DNA from: Verrucomicrobium sp. BvORR106
GTDB taxonomy: Bacteria; Verrucomicrobiota; Verrucomicrobiia; Verrucomicrobiales; Verrucomicrobiaceae
Length of the DNA: 64,000 nt
Assembly: GCF_000739655.1 (NCBI RefSeq)
Contig: NZ_BATR01000102.1
Span: 1-64,000, forward strand
Reading direction: 5' to 3'
Shown here: piece after piece, positions 44,385-52,437 of the stretch
How positions within the stretch are numbered: the first letter of the stretch is position 1
Layout of the letters: each line of letters begins with the position of its first letter
Notes under the pieces: generated by a model
Databases searched by the model: none
Seen by the model: only the letters and a program-made list of their open reading frames with translations
What the model was told of the DNA's origin: nothing
Made by a program: the position numbers and the translations under genes

Positions 44385-44407
44385 CCCTGCCGACGCTTTC
44401 GGCAGGG
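44385..44407 (-). terminator. Hairpin after thrC
   Basis: CCCTGCCGA, loop CGCTT, TCGGCAGGG: perfect 9-bp stem 22 bp beyond the thrC stop. No T run, so termination is uncertain. Confidence 0.5.
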
Positions 44408-44428
44408 GCTGCTTCTCCTTCGCCGGTT

Positions 44429-45787
44429 CTACTCCGCGTGATGCGTGGTGATGAACGCCTTCAGCGCTTCCACATCGGCAGGGAGCGGATTCGTGACCAA
44501 GGGGAGTGCCTTCAGCGCCTCCAGCGTGGGGTGCAGCGGCTCCTGACCAGTGGATTGCGTCACCACCTCGGGGAACTTGGCCGGGCTGGCGGTGGCGAGC
44601 ACCACGCTGGTGCGATCTGTGGCCATGTCGGTGAAGGCGCAGGCGGTATGCGGGTCGGCGACATACTGATACTGCTGCCAGATCCGGGCGATGGTTTGCG
44701 CGATGGCATCGTCCGCCATGCGAGAGGCCCGGAAGGTGCCTTCTGGGGAAGGAAGCAGGACTGGAGCCCCGGACTTCATTGCGCCCATCACATCGCGGAC
44801 GCTCTCTGGATCTTCATCTAGAAGGAAGTAGAGGAAGCGCTCGAAGTTCGAGGCTGCCTGGATGTCCATGCTGGGAGCATAGCTGGGCTGGACCTCACCG
44901 GGCACATATTCGCCCTTCGTGAAGAAGCGGTACAAGATGTCGTTCTGATTGGTCGCCACACGGAAGCCCACGTCCGGCAGGCCCATGCGGTAAGCCATCC
45001 AGCCGGCGAGGACGTTGCCGAAGTTGCCCGTGGGTACCACGAACTCGACGTTCTTGCGGTTTTCCTCTGGCAGACGGAGCCAAGCCCAGATGTAGTACAC
45101 GCACTGGGCGAGCACGCGGGCGATGTTGATGGAATTGACCGCCGAGAGGTGCTGGGATGCGGCAAAGGCGGTGTCGCCAAAGGTCTCCTTCACCATGCGC
45201 TGCGCGTCATCAAAGGTCCCCGGCACCGGAATGGCGAAGACGTTGGCGGCACCCGTGCAGGCCATCTGGCGCTCCTGAAGGGGAGCCACCCGGCCTTGGG
45301 GATAGAGGATGAAGATGTTGATGCCGTCCTGGCCCATGCAGCCGTGGATGGCGGCCGATCCGGTGTCGCCGGAAGTGGCGCCAAGGACGGCCAGCCGATG
45401 GCCGGTGTGGGCGACCTGGCGCTTGTACAGCAGGCCGAGGAGCTGCAGGGCAAAGTCTTTGAATGCCAGGGTGGGGCCGTGGAAAAGCTCCAGCACGAAG
45501 GTGCGGTCATCCAGCTTCTTCAGCGGGGCCACGTCCGGGGAGTCGAACTTCGCGTAGGCCTGAGTGGTCAGCCCCAGCCATTCCTCGTGCGGGATATCGG
45601 GGGCAAAAAGGGTGAAAAACTCCGCGGCCAGTTCGGCATAGGAGAGCGTGGCCCACCCGGCCAGTTTGGTGCTGATGTCCGGCCAGGATTCGGGCAGGAA
45701 CAGTCCGCCATCAGGTGCCAGTCCGGCTTCAACGGCTTCAGCAAAAGTGTGCGGGCGGGTTTGGCCGCGGGTGGAAATGTAGTGCAT
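44429..45787 (-). CDS. thrC: Threonine synthase
   Basis: A 452-residue PLP enzyme that converts O-phosphohomoserine to threonine. N-terminal MHYISTRGQTRPHTFAEAVE and GLAPDGGLFLPESWPD are characteristic of the long (E. coli-type) thrC group. The PLP lysine is in HGPTLAFKDFALQ. Other motifs: VLGATSGDTGSAAIHG, VNSINIARVLAQCVYYIWAW, VPTGNFGNVLAGW. No other threonine gene is adjacent. It is divergent from the ABC-F gene across an AT-rich repeat region (45833-45926). Confidence 0.95.
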   Translation of the reverse strand: MHYISTRGQTRPHTFAEAVEAGLAPDGGLFLPESWPDISTKLAGWATLSYAELAAEFFTLFAPDIPHEEWLGLTTQAYAKFDSPDVAPLKKLDDRTFVLELFHGPTLAFKDFALQLLGLLYKRQVAHTGHRLAVLGATSGDTGSAAIHGCMGQDGINIFILYPQGRVAPLQERQMACTGAANVFAIPVPGTFDDAQRMVKETFGDTAFAASQHLSAVNSINIARVLAQCVYYIWAWLRLPEENRKNVEFVVPTGNFGNVLAGWMAYRMGLPDVGFRVATNQNDILYRFFTKGEYVPGEVQPSYAPSMDIQAASNFERFLYFLLDEDPESVRDVMGAMKSGAPVLLPSPEGTFRASRMADDAIAQTIARIWQQYQYVADPHTACAFTDMATDRTSVVLATASPAKFPEVVTQSTGQEPLHPTLEALKALPLVTNPLPADVEALKAFITTHHAE

Positions 45788-45832
45788 GAGGTGGGCGTGC
45801 AGAGGGGCGGGAAAGGTGCCTCAGAATGGGAA

Positions 45833-45926
45833 AATTCAAACTTCAAAAACCAAACTTCAAGAGGATCGAGCTTCTCGAAGCCCCGGCCATGCTCGTTTGA
45901 ATTTCGGCATTTGAGATTTGAAGTTT
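45833..45926. repeat. AT-rich words in inverted arrangement
   Basis: GGAAAATTCAAACTTCAAA on the left faces TTTGAGATTTGAAGTTTCC on the right. Nearly the same word, GAATTTTGAAGTTTCC, recurs at about 48114-48129. Confidence 0.5.
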
Positions 45927-45986
45927 CCCCGCCGGGGCGTTCGCCATTTGCTTTTCGGCTATTTTGACGGACATAGACGGTCCGCC

Positions 45987-47594
45987 ATGCTGACCCTGCG
46001 CAACGTTACCAAGTCCTTCAACAACCGCGTCCTGTTTAAGGATGCCTCCATGACCATCAACTATGCCGAGCGTGTGGCATTGGTGGGGCCAAACGGGGCA
46101 GGGAAATCCACGTTGTTCTCCCTCATCCTGAAGAATGACACGCCGGATGCGGGTGAGATTGAGCGTGATGAGTGGACGACGATCGGCTACCTGCGCCAGG
46201 AAGCGGAGCCGACGGGGAACGAAACCATCCTCGACGTCGCCACGGGCAAAGCTGGGGAAATGGACCGCCTGGAAGCGATCCTGAAGAAGTGCGAAGCGTC
46301 AGGGGACGTGAGCTCCGCAGAATATCTGGAGGCGCATTCCCAGCATGAAGCGCTGCACAACCCCCAGGCAGAAGCGAAGGCCAAGAAGATTCTGAAGGGA
46401 TTTGGGTTCAGAGACGTCGATCAGGATCGTCCGGCCAAGGAGCTTTCCGGTGGCTGGATCATGCGCGCCCACCTGACCCGCCTGCTGGTGATCGAGCCCG
46501 ATCTCCTGCTGCTGGACGAACCGACGAACCACCTCGACCTCATGTCGCTGCTCTGGTTCCGCAACTACCTCAAGAATTATCCCGGTGCGGTTCTCCTGAT
46601 TTCCCACGATCGCGACTTCATGGATGAGATCATCGAGACCACCTATGACATCGATGAGGGCAAGCTGATCTCCTACACAGGGAACTACTCTGACCATGTG
46701 AAGCAGAAGGAGGAAGCCTGGGAGCGGGCCACTCAGGCCTATCGCAATCAGCAGAAGGAGATCGAGCACATCCAGGATTTCATCGACAAGTTCCGCTCCG
46801 TGGCGTCGAAGGCTTCCCAGGCGCAGAGCCGTGAGAAGCAGCTCGCGAAGATGGAGAAGCTCGACAAGCCCAAGCCGCTACGCAAGGCCTTCCGTTTCAA
46901 TTTCCCGCAACCCACCCGCATCGGCCAGCGCGCCATCGGGCTGGAAGGCATCCACCAATCCTACGGCGAGAAAAAGGTGTACAACGGCCTCGATCTCGAT
47001 ATCGAGCGTGGCGAGCGCACCGTTCTGGTGGGGCCGAACGGCTCGGGTAAATCCACCCTGCTGAAGATCATGGCGGGCGTGGTGCCGTTCCAGAAGGGCG
47101 AGCGCCGTCTGGGTGCCAACGCCAAGCTGGGCTATTTCTCCCAGCACCGCGCGGACACGCTGGATCCGGAGAAGACCATCCTGGATGAGGTGCGTGACTC
47201 TGCCGCGGATCTGCGGGACGACGACATTCGCGCCATTCTGGGCAGCTTCCTCTTCAAGCGGGAGGACGTGTTCAAGAAGACCAAGGTGCTGAGCGGGGGC
47301 GAAAAGAGCCGCCTGAACCTGGTGAAGTTCCTCGTGAACCCGCCCAACCTGCTTCTCATGGACGAACCCACGACGCACTTGGACATCTGGAGCATCGAGG
47401 GCCTGATCCTCGCCCTCCAGCGGTTCGAGGGAACGCTCGTGTTCATCAGCCACGATGTTCACTTCATCCGCTCCCTGGCGACGAAGGTGCTGCACATCAA
47501 CACCGGTCATGTCACGGCGTATGCGGGTGATTATGACTATTACCTGGAGAAGAGCGGCATGGAGGAAGATGCGAGGGCAGCGGCCGTTCTCTAG
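45987..47594 (+). CDS. ABC-F family ATPase
   Basis: A 535-residue soluble protein with two ABC domains and no membrane segments. Domain 1: GPNGAGKSTLFSLIL, LSGGWIMRAHLTRLL, LLLDEPTNHLDL. A charged linker (residues about 240-310, EEAWERATQAYRNQQKEIEH) follows, then domain 2: GPNGSGKSTLLKIM, LSGGEKSRLNLVKFL, LLMDEPTTHLDI. ABC-F proteins act on the ribosome rather than in transport. ATG 45987 (MLTLRNVTKSFNN) is chosen; the open frame extends 23 codons upstream without family similarity. Confidence 0.93.
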   Translation: MLTLRNVTKSFNNRVLFKDASMTINYAERVALVGPNGAGKSTLFSLILKNDTPDAGEIERDEWTTIGYLRQEAEPTGNETILDVATGKAGEMDRLEAILKKCEASGDVSSAEYLEAHSQHEALHNPQAEAKAKKILKGFGFRDVDQDRPAKELSGGWIMRAHLTRLLVIEPDLLLLDEPTNHLDLMSLLWFRNYLKNYPGAVLLISHDRDFMDEIIETTYDIDEGKLISYTGNYSDHVKQKEEAWERATQAYRNQQKEIEHIQDFIDKFRSVASKASQAQSREKQLAKMEKLDKPKPLRKAFRFNFPQPTRIGQRAIGLEGIHQSYGEKKVYNGLDLDIERGERTVLVGPNGSGKSTLLKIMAGVVPFQKGERRLGANAKLGYFSQHRADTLDPEKTILDEVRDSAADLRDDDIRAILGSFLFKREDVFKKTKVLSGGEKSRLNLVKFLVNPPNLLLMDEPTTHLDIWSIEGLILALQRFEGTLVFISHDVHFIRSLATKVLHINTGHVTAYAGDYDYYLEKSGMEEDARAAAVL

Positions 47595-47635
47595 ACAGGA
47601 TTGACAAGATTTTTAAAGGATTAACAAGATTCTCC

Positions 47636-47747
47636 GGGTCTTGGGTCTTGGGTCTTGGGTCTTGGGTCTTGGGTCTTGGGTCTTGGGTCTTGGGTCTTGG
47701 GTCTTGGGTCTTGGGTCTTGGGTCTTGGGTCTTGGGTCTTGGGTCTT
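47636..47747 (+). repeat. Perfect tandem repeat, 16 x GGGTCTT
   Basis: Sixteen uninterrupted 7-bp units (112 bp). Every unit contributes a GGG tract separated by TCTT, so the plus strand can form several intramolecular G-quadruplexes. It lies 41 bp after the ABC-F stop. It contains no spacers, so is not CRISPR. Confidence 0.97.
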
Positions 47748-47766
47748 TCGTGGCGCGTTATCTCAT

Positions 47767-47870
47767 GAACCCGGAGGGTTCGCCATGCGTAGCCATGGGT
47801 CGGCCGAGCGTAGCGAGGACTACCCATGGAACACTGGACGAGGTATTCTACCGCGGAGCGGTAGGCCCAT
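47767..47870 (-). repeat. 104-bp composite palindromic repeat, copy 2 (inverted)
   Basis: Reverse complement of the element at 32341-32443: starts GAACCCGGAGGGTTC, then CGGCCGAGCGTAGCGAGGAC, and ends CTACCGCGGAGCGGTAGGCC. Confidence 0.85.
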
Positions 47871-47926
47871 AGCGGCCAAGAGACGAACTGGGTCCATCGC
47901 GGAATGACCTCGGCGGTCGGCAACAC

Positions 47927-48032
47927 GATGGGCCTACGGCTCCGCGGTAGAGGATGAGGGGGCGCGCATCCATGGGTTTCACTCGCTTCGCTCGCTGCAC
48001 CCATGGCTACTCATGGTGAACCCTCCGGGTTC
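47927..48032 (+). repeat. 104-bp composite palindromic repeat, copy 3
   Basis: GATGGGCCTACGGCTCCGCG, then a centre different from copies 1 and 2 (TTTCACTCGCTTCGCTCGCT), then CCATGGCTACTCATGGTGAA and the GAACCC/GGGTTC hairpin. Confidence 0.85.
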
Positions 48033-48146
48033 GTCACGGGAGGTGGTGGCCGGGTGATTCGCCAGGGAAGATGCCACCCACGCACACCCCCTTGAAAATT
48101 GAAGTTTGAGGTTTGAATTTTGAAGTTTCCGCTTCGATCTTCCCTC

Positions 48147-48380
48147 ATGGCCCTTGGAACCAAGAATCGCCTGCAGCAAACGGCTCAGGAGTGCCGGCAG
48201 TACCTTCGCGAATCTCACGCAGACCAGCGGGAACTCGTGGAGGAGTACATCCTTGAGATCGAGGGGCCTGAACACGCGGCGGATCCCACCCAGTGGAACC
48301 AGTTCGTCGATATCAAACGCAGCCGGGCGGAGATGCTCCAGCGTCTGGATGCGGCTTTTCAGCAATGGCTGAACGGCTGA
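48147..48380 (+). CDS. Small helical protein of unknown function
   Basis: A 77-residue soluble protein, charged and predicted helical (LQQTAQECRQYLRESHADQR, VDIKRSRAEMLQRLDAAFQQ). No family is recognised. ATG 48147 (MALGTKNR) follows an AT-rich word. Codon use is like that of neighbouring genes, which supports it as coding. It lies 101 bp before the DUF4126 gene. Confidence 0.55.
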   Translation: MALGTKNRLQQTAQECRQYLRESHADQRELVEEYILEIEGPEHAADPTQWNQFVDIKRSRAEMLQRLDAAFQQWLNG

Positions 48381-48481
48381 CGGGCTGTCACCGGGAGCCT
48401 TCCTCAGGCTGGCAGCGTCCGGCCGGTCTTTGAACACGGGTGCTGGCGCTCCGTCAGAGGTCATGATAGCTTGGCTCCACC

Positions 48482-49915
48482 ATGCACATCCTGGAACAAC
48501 TTGGTGTCGCGCTCGGGCTCGCCTCGCTGGCGGGGGTGAACTTGTATCTCACGGTCCTGCTGGCTGGTCTGGCGGTGCGGTTTGACTGGCTTCATCTGGC
48601 TGCCCAGCATCAGAGTTTGGAAGTGCTCGGGCACCCCGTGGTGCTGTTCGTCGCAGGCTTGCTCTTCTGCCTGGAGTTCTTTGCTGACAAGGTACCGTGG
48701 GTGGATTCTCTCTGGGACAGTGTGCACACCTTTATCCGTCCGGTGGGCGGCGTACTGCTGGGGCTGGAAGCGGTGGGGGACATGCCCCTCTACGTAAAGG
48801 TCACGGCGGCCCTCCTGGCGGGCGGGGCAGCGCTCACCACTCACGGGGCCAAGGCGGGCACGCGTCTCATCGTTAATCAATCGCCGGAACCTGTCAGCAA
48901 TGTAGCGGTGAGTGTCTCTGAAGATGTGGCGGTGGCTGGTGGGGTGGCTCTGACGCTGCTCAATCCCATGGTGGCGCTGATCACCTTTGGCGGCATCCTC
49001 ATCATCCTGTGGATGCTGCTGCCTCGTCTCTGGCGCGCTTCCAAGGCGGCAGTGTGGCTGGTGTGGAAGAAGCTGCGCATGCCAGGCATGCGACGGGCTC
49101 TGACCCAACCTCTGGAACTTGAACGACGGGTCAACGATGACCTTCGAGATCTGCTACAGCTTCAGGTGGGCATTGATGAAAATGATGTGCTGGCCACGGT
49201 GCGCTGCCTCAGTGGCAAAGGCCGGGGTGTGCGCGGGCTCAGCAGCAACCTGCCAGGTCTGCTGGTGCTCACCCGTCAGAAGGATCACCTCTACTTTGCC
49301 GCCAGCAAGGGCTTGAGTGACCGGGTCTTCCGGCTTCCGCTGGAAGGTGTGGAGATTCAGACAGACTCCCGGTTCTTGAGTGAGAACCTGGTGCTGGAAG
49401 GGGCTGCCTATCGGGCGGTCTTCCGTTTCCCCAGAGGGGAGGGGGACGTGGTCGAGACGCTGGCCCTGCGTCTGCAGGGCGCCCCCTTGCCCCAAGACAA
49501 AGGGGTGGAAGCACCGGTGGTTTCAGGAGGCAAACAGGTCCGGATCAAGCCGGGGACGGGACAGTTGCCCCCCGTTGACCTGGATTCGCCGACTTCACCC
49601 ATGCTGCGGCCCATTCCTGCCCCCTCCGGGGTAGCAGAGGTCGCTGCGCCGTCCGCCCCAATACCAGCTCCGGATCTAGTCAAGGTTCCCGATTCGAAAG
49701 CACCCGAGTCCGTCAGTCTGAAGCCGCTGGTCCTGCCGCGGCCCAGTGTGAGCAGTGAGGTGGTCCTGCGCCCTCTGGATGACCCTCCCGCGATCAGCGA
49801 GATTCAAGCCGATCTCCCAATCCCGACAGAATCCTCAAGTGCCGAGGCCGACAAGCCGACGGCTGGAACGGAGCCCAAGAAAGAGTCCCTGCCTGCCTTC
49901 CCCGCGCTCCCCTAG
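48482..49915 (+). CDS. DUF4126-domain membrane protein with Pro-rich tail
   Basis: A 477-residue protein. The first 190 residues have five or six hydrophobic segments and the DUF4126 pattern (GLASLAGVNLYLTVLLAGLA, FCLEFFADKVPWVDSLWDSV, GAALTTHGAKAGTRLIVNQS). Residues about 215-350 form a soluble domain of unknown type (NLPGLLVLTRQKDHLYFAAS). The last 110 residues are Pro-, Ser- and Glu-rich and probably disordered. The family's function is not known. Confidence 0.8.
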   Translation: MHILEQLGVALGLASLAGVNLYLTVLLAGLAVRFDWLHLAAQHQSLEVLGHPVVLFVAGLLFCLEFFADKVPWVDSLWDSVHTFIRPVGGVLLGLEAVGDMPLYVKVTAALLAGGAALTTHGAKAGTRLIVNQSPEPVSNVAVSVSEDVAVAGGVALTLLNPMVALITFGGILIILWMLLPRLWRASKAAVWLVWKKLRMPGMRRALTQPLELERRVNDDLRDLLQLQVGIDENDVLATVRCLSGKGRGVRGLSSNLPGLLVLTRQKDHLYFAASKGLSDRVFRLPLEGVEIQTDSRFLSENLVLEGAAYRAVFRFPRGEGDVVETLALRLQGAPLPQDKGVEAPVVSGGKQVRIKPGTGQLPPVDLDSPTSPMLRPIPAPSGVAEVAAPSAPIPAPDLVKVPDSKAPESVSLKPLVLPRPSVSSEVVLRPLDDPPAISEIQADLPIPTESSSAEADKPTAGTEPKKESLPAFPALP

Positions 49916-50070
49916 ACTGGGTTGAGCAGGGCTTGTGACTTTTTTGTTGCACAATAGTGCCGCCCAACCTTCGGCTCCTTCCTATATGAAGAGGGATATC
50001 AGCGCTGCGGAGTTTTGACGGTGGTGGACTCTCGTCCGTCGGTCCGACGGCCGGCTGAGCTCCGCCAGTC

Positions 50071-52290
50071 ATGTCCCACCCCCAACGTTCCAAGTCCTCT
50101 GCGGCCACCCCGCCTGTCGTTTCCCGCAAGCTGCCACATCCCTCTGAGTTCCTGGCAGGGTTGGTCACCTCCCTGGTGGGATTGGTTTACAGCATCTCTT
50201 GCGCCGCCCTCGTTTATTCCGGGAACCTGACGCCGTGGCTCAGCTACGGGATGGTCAGTGCCCTGGTGACGGCCGTCATTCTGGGGCTCGCGGTGGCATG
50301 GCGGAGTTCGTTGCCCTTTGCCGTGGCGGGGCCGGACACCCGCGCGGCGGCCATTCTGGCGGTGGCGGTCTCTGCGGTGGCGGGCAAGGTTGGAGGAACC
50401 AACCCCATGACGGCGTTGTGGCTCACCGTCATGACCAGCGGTCTGAGCACGGGCGTCATCCTCTTTCTCCTCGGCCAGTTCAAGGCCAGCCGGTTCATTC
50501 GGTTTATTCCATACCCGGCCGTGGGGGGCTTTCTGGCGGGCACTGGGTGGCTGCTGGTGACGGGGGCCTACAAGGTGATGACGGGGCAGGTCCTGACCTC
50601 ACAATCCCTGACCGCTTTCATGAACAGCCCCTCCACGCCCATCTGGATGGCGGGTCTGGGGTATGCACTGGTGGTCCTGGTCTCGACTCGTCTGATTACG
50701 CACTACTTGACGTTGCCGTTGCTGGTAATCGGCGGACTCGGCGTGGCCTACGCGGTCGCCTGGTGCATGGGGGTAAGCGTGCCGCAAGCCCGGGAGATGG
50801 GGTGGTTTTTTGACATGCCGGCTCCGGTCTCTTTCTGGGAGCCATGGCAGCAGCTTCACCTGGATCCCAATCTGGGATCTCTCATCGCCTCCCAAGCAGG
50901 GAACTTCGTGGCACTCGCGATGGTGATGGCCATCACCATCCTCCTCTCGGCCACAGGGCTGGAACTGAAGACCCGTCGGGATGCGAACCTCGATCTGGAG
51001 TTGCAGGTGAATGGCTGGGGCAACCTGATCTCGGGCATGGCGGGGGGGATGGCTGGTTGTCTCTCGATCAACCGCACTCTGCTCAATCACCAAGCGGGGG
51101 CTCGCACCCGGCTCGCCGGCGTGCTGGTGGCGCTGGTGTGCGCCGCTGTGCTGGCGTTTCAGTGGCCGCTCCTCTCCTACACTCCCAAGCCGCTCCTGGG
51201 GGGGCTGTTGTTATTCCTCGGCCTGAGCCTGTTGCACGAGTGGCTCATCCTCAACTGGAGCCGGCTTTCCAAGGTGGACTATGGGATAGTGGTGGTCATT
51301 CTGTTGGCCGTCGCGAGCTTTGGCTTCCTGCCGGGGATGTTGCTGGGGGTGGTGATTGCGGCCATCTCCTTCGCCGTCAACTACAGCCGGATCAATGTGG
51401 TCAAGCATGCCCTCACCGGCTCTCAGCACCGCAGTAATGTGGAGCGGTCCCCGGCGGCGGAGCGCTACCTCCAGGAGCATGGGCGGGAGATTCAGATCTT
51501 CTGGCTGCACGGGTACCTTTTCTTCGGCACGGCCAACCGGTTGGTGGACGATGTGCGGCGGAAGATTCGCGGCGCGGACGGAAAGCCGCCCGTGAAGTAC
51601 CTCATTCTCGACTTTGCCCGGGTGAGCGGCATGGACTCCTCTTCCGTGCTGAGCTTTGCCAAGATGCGGCAGACCGCTCGTCAGCATGACTCGGTAATCC
51701 TGTTCTCCCGCGTGCCAGTGGCCCTCTCTGAGAAGCTTCATGGAGAGACTCCCAGCAACGAGCGGACGCGAGCCTTTCATGATGTGGACCGGGCGTTGGA
51801 GTGGTGCGAAGACCAACTGCTGGAGCACGCCGACCGGGAGCGGACCCAGTACAACGGCCTGTTGGATCTGGTGAATCAGCAGTTCGGCAGCAACACCATG
51901 GCGCGCTCTTTCATCGAGTATTTGGAGCGTCTGGACGTCACGGCTGGCACTTATTTGTGCCGGGAGGGCGAGGCCTCCACGAGCCTCTTTTTCGTCGAAC
52001 GGGGGAGGATCTCCGTCATTGTGGAGCTGACCAATGGGCAGCAGAAGCGTCTCCGCTCCATGGGTGCGGGCACGGTGGTGGGGGAGATGGGGCTCATTCT
52101 CGGGACGCCACGTTCGGCCGCGGTGGTGGCGGATCTGGACAGCCGGGTGTACCGCCTCACGGCCGAGTCCCTCCGTCTGATCCAGATCGAGGTGCCGGAG
52201 ATTGCCGCAGCCTTCCAACAGTTCCTGCTTCGCCTCCTCGCCAGACGGCTCGTGGCGGCCAATGGAGAAATCAAAGCGCTGCTGGATTGA
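50071..52290 (+). CDS. SulP-family anion transporter with STAS and cyclic-nucleotide-binding domains
   Basis: A 739-residue protein. Residues about 25-450 form the SulP membrane domain (PFAVAGPDTRAAAILAVAVS, NRTLLNHQAGARTRLAGVLV). A STAS domain follows (about 465-585; VKYLILDFARVSGMDSSSVL). The C-terminus (about 610-735) is a cyclic-nucleotide-binding domain (YLCREGEASTSLFFVERGRI, GEMGLILGTPRSAAVVADLD), whose PRSAA segment matches the phosphate-binding cassette. SulP proteins carry sulfate, bicarbonate or similar anions. The cNMP domain implies direct regulation by a nucleotide. It precedes two kup genes. Confidence 0.9.
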   Translation: MSHPQRSKSSAATPPVVSRKLPHPSEFLAGLVTSLVGLVYSISCAALVYSGNLTPWLSYGMVSALVTAVILGLAVAWRSSLPFAVAGPDTRAAAILAVAVSAVAGKVGGTNPMTALWLTVMTSGLSTGVILFLLGQFKASRFIRFIPYPAVGGFLAGTGWLLVTGAYKVMTGQVLTSQSLTAFMNSPSTPIWMAGLGYALVVLVSTRLITHYLTLPLLVIGGLGVAYAVAWCMGVSVPQAREMGWFFDMPAPVSFWEPWQQLHLDPNLGSLIASQAGNFVALAMVMAITILLSATGLELKTRRDANLDLELQVNGWGNLISGMAGGMAGCLSINRTLLNHQAGARTRLAGVLVALVCAAVLAFQWPLLSYTPKPLLGGLLLFLGLSLLHEWLILNWSRLSKVDYGIVVVILLAVASFGFLPGMLLGVVIAAISFAVNYSRINVVKHALTGSQHRSNVERSPAAERYLQEHGREIQIFWLHGYLFFGTANRLVDDVRRKIRGADGKPPVKYLILDFARVSGMDSSSVLSFAKMRQTARQHDSVILFSRVPVALSEKLHGETPSNERTRAFHDVDRALEWCEDQLLEHADRERTQYNGLLDLVNQQFGSNTMARSFIEYLERLDVTAGTYLCREGEASTSLFFVERGRISVIVELTNGQQKRLRSMGAGTVVGEMGLILGTPRSAAVVADLDSRVYRLTAESLRLIQIEVPEIAAAFQQFLLRLLARRLVAANGEIKALLD

Positions 52291-52437
52291 TTTCCCGTGG
52301 AAGCAATGGGGTTTGTTTGCGGTTGAGAATCAATTGGTTGTGATTATGTGTGCAGGTTGCCTCTTGCACAAATCATCCTTCAGTGCATAGATGGCCTTCC
52401 CGAAACATGGGTCGCGGCAAAGCGCGAAACCCCTCCA

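Larger units (their letters stand above)
47595..48146. other. 552-bp intergenic region of repeats
   Basis: No gene. It contains the GGGTCTT tract (47636-47747), two composite repeats in opposite orientation (47767-47870, 47927-48032) and an AT-rich word (about 48090-48129). Confidence 0.75.

Noticed and set aside
47636-47747. Possible CRISPR array
   Set aside because: The 7-bp units are directly adjacent with no spacers; it is a simple tandem repeat.
52291-52437. Riboswitch (for example c-di-AMP type) before kup
   Set aside because: No conserved core or strong paired structure was seen.
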